From NCBI GenBank assembly GCA_040398425.1, contig JBBATZ010000094.1:1-8480 (forward strand): a stretch of 8,480 bases of DNA, given 5' to 3'. This DNA comes from UBA7672 sp040398425 (GTDB taxonomy: Bacteria > Pseudomonadota > Alphaproteobacteria > Caulobacterales > Hyphomonadaceae). Shown in pieces: positions 5,959 to 8,480 of this stretch (the stretch's first letter is position 1; the number at the start of each line of letters is the position of its first letter). The notes below the pieces were generated by a model, which worked only from the letters and a program-made list of their open reading frames with translations, did no database searches and was not told the origin of the DNA. Position numbers and translations under genes: made by a program.

Positions 5959-7110
5959 ATGAACATCGAAGAACTTCTCAAGGGCCACGTCGATAGCGTG
6001 GAAGCTGCGCTCAAGGGCTTTGAAGGCAAGATCGCCACTCAAGCCGACACAATCCGCTCGCTTGAAACGCGGGCTGCGCGCCCCGGCGCAAACCTTTTTG
6101 GGAAGGATCCCGGCGTCAAAGATGGGCAACGGATGCAGCGCAAGGGCCTTGCCTTTGATACAATCGAGCGTGCGGAAATTGCGGACTACATGACCAAGGG
6201 CGTGGTTATCTCCGGCTCAGTCGACGCCGAAGGCGGCTTCACGGTTCCGCTTATGGTTGCCAGTGAGATCGAGCGGCTGATCGAAACGCAAAGCCCCGTC
6301 CGGCAAGTGGCGCGCGTGGTGCAGATGCCGGGCCGCGATGTTCGCTTTCCAGTAGCAAACACGGCGATGGCTTCTGGCTGGATTTCGGAAAAGGGCAGCC
6401 GCGCTGTCACCGCCTCGCCAGAGTTTACCGGCGTGCTGCCTCCCGGCGGCGAACTTTATGCAGCGCCCCAGTTGACGCTGGCGGCGGTTGAGGACGCGGC
6501 GGCGGACCTTGAAGGCTTTGTCCAGATGGCTGTGATCGATGAATTCGCGCGCAACGAAAGCGAGGCGTTCATCAACGGCGATGGCATTGAGAAGCCGCGC
6601 GGCTTCCTAACCGGAACCCCGGTGGCCACCAATGATGCCAGCCGGGCCGCAGGCGTGTTGCAGTTCATCCCGACCGGCAACGCTGCAACCTTGGGAGCGG
6701 ACCCCATCGGCACGCTTATCGCAACCGTTATGAGCATGAAGGCCGGATATCGCGGCGCGCCTGGTTGCGGTTGGCTGATGTCGACTGTGGCGCTGTCAAC
6801 GATCTCAAACCTGAAGGACACAACGGGCCGGCCAATTTACCTGCCATCGCTTCGCGAAGGCGTTCCCGGCCTGCTGCTTGGCTTCCCGGTTTTTGAAGCG
6901 GAACAAATGCCAGCCATCGGCGCGAACGCTTTCCCGATCGCGTTCGGCAACTGGCAGCGCGGCTATATTGTCGGCGACCGCACCCCGCTGTCGATGTTGC
7001 GCGACCCCTACAGCACGCGCGGCTTCCTCACGATGTATTGGCGCAAGCGCGTGCATGGCAGCGTGCTGAATTCCGAGGCCATCAAGCTGGTGCGCTGCTC
7101 GGTCTCGTAA
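5959..7110 (+). CDS. HK97-fold major capsid protein
   Basis: This 383-aa protein is the major capsid protein of the HK97 gp5 family, almost the length of HK97 gp5 (385 aa). Residues 1 to about 60 are helical and charged, with coiled-coil character (EELLKGHVDSVEAALKGFEG), and match the scaffolding delta domain that the upstream protease removes. The body has typical family features: VDAEGGFTVPLMVASEIERLI near residues 90-110, an E-loop region (VRQVARVVQMPGRDVRFPV), the spine-helix region around AVEDAAADLEGFVQMAVIDEFARNE, the FINGDG-x-x-KPRGFL motif, and a C-terminal RDPYSTRGFLTMYWRKRVHG stretch. AAAGGAAA at 5945-5951 is a strong ribosome binding site, as expected for an abundant protein. No portal or connector gene follows. 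Confidence 0.95.
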   Translation: MNIEELLKGHVDSVEAALKGFEGKIATQADTIRSLETRAARPGANLFGKDPGVKDGQRMQRKGLAFDTIERAEIADYMTKGVVISGSVDAEGGFTVPLMVASEIERLIETQSPVRQVARVVQMPGRDVRFPVANTAMASGWISEKGSRAVTASPEFTGVLPPGGELYAAPQLTLAAVEDAAADLEGFVQMAVIDEFARNESEAFINGDGIEKPRGFLTGTPVATNDASRAAGVLQFIPTGNAATLGADPIGTLIATVMSMKAGYRGAPGCGWLMSTVALSTISNLKDTTGRPIYLPSLREGVPGLLLGFPVFEAEQMPAIGANAFPIAFGNWQRGYIVGDRTPLSMLRDPYSTRGFLTMYWRKRVHGSVLNSEAIKLVRCSVS

Positions 7111-7123
7111 CCACTACGCTGCG

Positions 7124-7170
7124 CGCCCGGTTGAACGGGCGAAGGCTGGTAACCGTTCCCCGTTACCAGC
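7124..7170 (+). other. Two tandem hairpins behind the capsid gene
   Basis: A 6-bp stem (7124-7129 with 7136-7141, 6-nt loop) is followed by a perfect 9-bp stem (7145-7153 with 7162-7170, 8-nt loop). Neither has a T-run. They lie between the capsid stop and the terminator at 7213-7248 and could protect the 3' end of the capsid mRNA from nucleases. Confidence 0.4.
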
Positions 7171-7194
7171 TCTCGCCCATCACCGCTCGATCCA

Positions 7195-7578
7195 TCACAA
7201 CAAGCCGCTTGAGCCGCCCCGATTATAGTCAATCGGGGCCGGCTTTTTCCTGGCTTGCACATCTGCCGGCTGCGCCAGATCGACCGTGAATTTAATTCGG
7301 CTCACAGTCTCGGTCGATAATTTGCCACCGCCTTCGACTCCGAAATTCAGAGCCGCGACTGAAATCGCAAGCTTGCCCCCTGCGCCACCTTCTTTCGCCG
7401 CTGTCACGGCTACGTCAAATTCCACAGGCCGAACGTCGCCCAGTTTCTGTTCCTCACAATAACGCATGGCGGGATTTATCTGCGCATTGGTCGGGCCGGC
7501 TGCAATCTTTTGGCGCGCTTCTTCGACGCCATCCACAATCTGCACAAGCGTCTCAGTGATGAACGACTTTAGGTCCAT
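7195..7578 (-). CDS. Trypco2-like small protein (127 aa)
   Basis: The N-terminal third (about residues 1-30, MDLKSFITETLVQIVDGVEEAR) is an amphipathic helix. The rest (about 50-110) is a beta-rich module with VEFDVAVTAAKEGGAGGKLA, a glycine-rich turn, then STETVSRIKFTVDLAQP. The alternating strands, GG turn and closing S/T-R-(I/V)-x-F-T pattern resemble the Trypco2 (trypsin-co-occurring) domain, a small adaptor-like domain found in bacterial conflict and signalling systems. The match is from memory and moderate. It may instead be an unnamed family of similar build. AAGGAG (7585-7590, read on the minus strand) is the ribosome binding site. It starts 3 bp after the RHH gene, forming a two-gene operon. 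The end of its reading frame overlaps the capsid operon terminator on the other strand. Confidence 0.78.
   Translation of the reverse strand: MDLKSFITETLVQIVDGVEEARQKIAAGPTNAQINPAMRYCEEQKLGDVRPVEFDVAVTAAKEGGAGGKLAISVAALNFGVEGGGKLSTETVSRIKFTVDLAQPADVQARKKPAPIDYNRGGSSGLL
7213..7248 (+). terminator. Rho-independent terminator of the capsid operon
   Basis: A stem of 12 pairs (7213-7224 with 7231-7238 and 7240-7243, C7239 bulged) closes a 6-nt loop and is followed by five T (7244-7248). It points rightwards and should end capsid transcripts before they run into the convergent Trypco2-like gene. It lies inside that gene's C-terminal codons. Confidence 0.85.
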
Positions 7579-7581
7579 GCG

Positions 7582-7770
7582 TCACTCCTTCAGTGCAGTG
7601 GCAATGAGCCGGCGCACCGCCTCGGGGCGGGACGGCGCGTCATCTTGGCCAGCGCGCCACGTGTCGAGGCTATCGAGCGCGGCGGGCTGCAATCGCACCA
7701 CAACTTGCACGCCCTTGCCCGTCGGCTTTGGGCCTCGTTTCCGTGCTAGCAAAGTTTCTTGTTCAATCAT
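7582..7770 (-). CDS. Ribbon-helix-helix (CopG-like) DNA-binding regulator
   Basis: This 62-aa protein fits a short ribbon-helix-helix family. A basic lead (ARKRGPKPTGKG, about residues 9-20) is followed by the DNA-contacting strand VQVVVRLQP, helix A (AALDSLDTWRAGQ), the turn SRPEA and helix B (VRRLIATALKE). Such proteins act as dimers that insert the strand into the DNA major groove and often repress their own operon. The ATG at 7770 is chosen because the family N-terminus starts there. Upstream in-frame starts reach back to 7914, but the added residues are not RHH-like and would be encoded opposite the start of the divergent gene. The ribosome binding site is weak. Two near-identical 18-bp repeats containing TGCTAGCA flank the start codon and are probable operators. 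Confidence 0.87.
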   Translation of the reverse strand: MIEQETLLARKRGPKPTGKGVQVVVRLQPAALDSLDTWRAGQDDAPSRPEAVRRLIATALKE

Positions 7771-7793
7771 AGTAACCGTGCTAGCAGAGTTTC
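7741..7793. promoter_or_regulatory. Paired 18-bp repeats, probable RHH operators
   Basis: The 18-bp sequences at 7741-7758 and 7776-7793 differ at one position (A7752/G7787). Each contains the 8-bp palindrome TGCTAGCA, at 7744-7751 and 7779-7786. Their centres are 35 bp apart. One lies in the first codons of the RHH gene and the other over its translation start region, which is where an autorepressor would bind. Confidence 0.6.
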
Positions 7794-7827
7794 GAGCCGG
7801 ATGGAAGTTTGCCGCTTCCCCCGGCTC
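7794..7827. other. 12-bp interrupted inverted repeat in the divergent intergenic region
   Basis: GAGCCGG (7794-7800) pairs with CCGGCTC (7821-7827), and inside it GGAAG (7803-7807) pairs with CTTCC (7815-7819), with a small internal loop between the two stems. It sits between the RHH gene and the 132-aa gene and overlaps the likely promoter area of both. It could be an operator or a leader hairpin for the rightward gene. Confidence 0.45.
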
Positions 7828-7855
7828 TAACATTAACCGTTCAAGGGGAACGATT

Positions 7856-8254
7856 ATGGCTTCCAGCATACTACACCCGGAATCTGCCCAGACAACACCG
7901 GCCATTGACCCCAAGCTGTTTGAAGCTGCTGGGGAGATGATGAGCCTTGCGCCAGATCATCCCGAAGTGGTTAAGCGCGTCACCAACGAAGAGCGTGATC
8001 GTCACGTAATGGGATACGCTGCCGGCGCTGTAAGCGCGGCGATGGACGCACTGGCGGCGCTTGACGCGGTGGACCTCGCCGCATTGATGGACAACCCCGG
8101 CAGTTCTAGCCTGCTTGAGCGCGGGACCGCTGACCGCCTGCTGCGCATCGCTCGCCGCAACCTTCGCGCGGCTGTGGGGAGCGTAGATCATCCCGGTTAC
8201 GACCGTTTTTGTGATGCGATAGCTGCACACGGTTTGTGCATTTACGACGACTGA
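7856..8254 (+). CDS. Hypothetical cargo-region protein (132 aa)
   Basis: I do not recognise this protein. ATG 7856 has AGGGGA at 7844-7849 as ribosome binding site. The open frame extends upstream to 7466, but that part lies opposite the minus-strand genes and has no start signal. The sequence is soluble and mostly helical: AIDPKLFEAAGEMMSLAPDHPEVVKRV (about residues 16-42), an alanine-rich helix (about 50-72, AAGAVSAAMDALAAL), a basic helix (TADRLLRIARRNLRAAVG) and an acidic C-terminus ending CIYDD. It is transcribed away from the RHH/Trypco2-like pair, shares their control region, and ends at a strong terminator. It may be regulated by the RHH protein. Anti-phage, antirepressor or other accessory roles are all open. 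Confidence 0.75.
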   Translation: MASSILHPESAQTTPAIDPKLFEAAGEMMSLAPDHPEVVKRVTNEERDRHVMGYAAGAVSAAMDALAALDAVDLAALMDNPGSSSLLERGTADRLLRIARRNLRAAVGSVDHPGYDRFCDAIAAHGLCIYDD

Positions 8255-8285
8255 CCGGCGCTGGCCGGCACCATTGCAACCAAAG

Positions 8286-8316
8286 AAGCGCGGCGGTTTA
8301 GACTGCCGCGCTTTTT
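8286..8316 (+). terminator. Rho-independent terminator behind the 132-aa gene
   Basis: A 10-bp GC-rich stem (8287-8296 with 8303-8312, one G-T pair) closes a 6-nt loop and runs into a T tract (8312-8316). It closes the last rightward transcript of the element just before the right-end GTTGCCC repeats. Confidence 0.85.
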
Positions 8317-8362
8317 GTTGCCCGTTGCCCAGTGTGGCGATGTTGCCCAATTCGTTGCCCAG
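8317..8362 (+). promoter_or_regulatory. Right cluster of GTTGCCC(A) repeats (putative integrase arm sites)
   Basis: Four direct copies lie on the plus strand: GTTGCCC at 8317-8323 (followed by G), GTTGCCCAG at 8324-8332, GTTGCCCAA at 8342-8350 and GTTGCCCAG at 8354-8362. The same octamer clusters near the left end. The copies begin right after the last terminator and stop 64 bp before the core, in otherwise non-coding DNA. This matches the arm-type array expected on the second arm of a tyrosine-integrase att site. Confidence 0.65.
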
Positions 8363-8425
8363 AACGCGCGATGACCAACTGCCTGGGTAGGACAATGGGC
8401 TTAAAGCATTGTATTTATAAGGAGA

Positions 8426-8473
8426 AATGGTGGACGCACCAGGGTTCGAACCTGGGACCCGCTGATTAAGAGT
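8426..8473. repeat. Right attachment site, within the restored tRNA-Lys gene
   Basis: This copy of the 48-bp core repeat is continuous with further tRNA sequence to the right (8474-8480). Integration therefore rebuilt the tRNA here, with its 3' part supplied by the element. The identity block starts at the anticodon loop and ends two bases past the CCA, so crossover probably occurs at or near the anticodon loop. The integrase gene is at the opposite end of the element. Confidence 0.9.
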
Positions 8474-8480
8474 CAGCTGC
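8428..8480 (-). tRNA. tRNA-Lys (CTT anticodon), 3' part; 5' end outside the window
   Basis: Read on the minus strand, the anticodon stem (8477-8473 with 8465-8461) closes the loop CTCTTAA with anticodon CTT (8470-8468), which reads AAG codons for lysine. The T arm (stem 8455-8451 with 8443-8439, loop TTCGAAC) is fully paired. The acceptor 3' strand TGCGTCC is at 8438-8432, the discriminator A at 8431, and CCA is encoded at 8430-8428. The D arm and 5' acceptor strand lie beyond the right edge. Confidence 0.93.

Noticed and set aside
7466..7855. Upstream extension of the 132-aa gene to a start at 7466
   Set aside because: The extension is antisense to the RHH gene and part of the Trypco2-like gene, lacks protein-like character and has no start signal. 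ATG 7856 has a clear ribosome binding site.
7871..8395. Minus-strand open frame of 174 codons across the 132-aa gene, terminator and right repeat array
   Set aside because: It would read through a strong terminator and the GTTGCCC array. The plus-strand gene has a good ribosome binding site and its own terminator, so this is an antisense frame.
27..8473. CRISPR array or insertion sequence within the element
   Set aside because: The only repeated units are the att cores, the short octamers and the 18-bp operator pair. There is no regular repeat-spacer array, no transposase and no IS-type inverted termini.

Overview
The window holds what looks like one complete small integrated element of about 8.4 kb, plus a few bases of host DNA at each edge. 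A 48-bp direct repeat with one mismatch (27-74 and 8426-8473) marks its ends. The right copy is the 3' part, anticodon loop to CCA, of a minus-strand tRNA-Lys(CTT) gene that runs out of the window. The left copy is the displaced 3' fragment. High GC, alphaproteobacterial-looking proteins and the HK97-type protease/capsid pair suggest an alphaproteobacterium, perhaps a sphingomonad. That assignment is inference and not firm.

Layout, left to right. (1) Left att site, then 5'-GTTGCCCA-3' repeats, a likely promoter, and a P4-type tyrosine integrase (258-1583) coupled to an unknown 217-aa gene. (2) An AlpA-type HTH regulator/excisionase (2320-2532), a 59-aa ORF, an unknown 205-aa protein (TTG start) and a 443-aa D5/P4-type SF3 helicase (3309-4640), joined by overlapping start/stop codons. 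(3) A 240-bp non-coding stretch with a perfect 20-bp palindrome, a candidate replication origin. (4) A 90-aa ORF, a probable 46-aa cysteine-rich ORF, an HK97-type prohead protease (5309-5956) and an HK97-fold major capsid protein (5959-7110), closed by a strong terminator (7213-7248). (5) A cargo-like module: a minus-strand pair made of a ribbon-helix-helix regulator (7582-7770) and a Trypco2-like protein (7195-7578), divergent from an unknown 132-aa gene (7856-8254) that ends in a terminator. (6) Four more GTTGCCC repeats, then the tRNA copy.

The gene set fits a phage satellite. It can integrate, excise and replicate its DNA, and it encodes its own capsid shell and maturation protease. It has no terminase, portal, connector or tail genes, so it would need a helper phage for packaging and tails. 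The octamer repeats clustered at both ends are best read as arm-type binding sites of the integrase. The two minus-strand genes and their divergent neighbour lie between the capsid operon and the attachment site, where satellites often carry anti-phage or accessory genes. No gene is visibly broken, which argues against a decayed prophage. A deletion derivative of a larger phage cannot be excluded from sequence alone.
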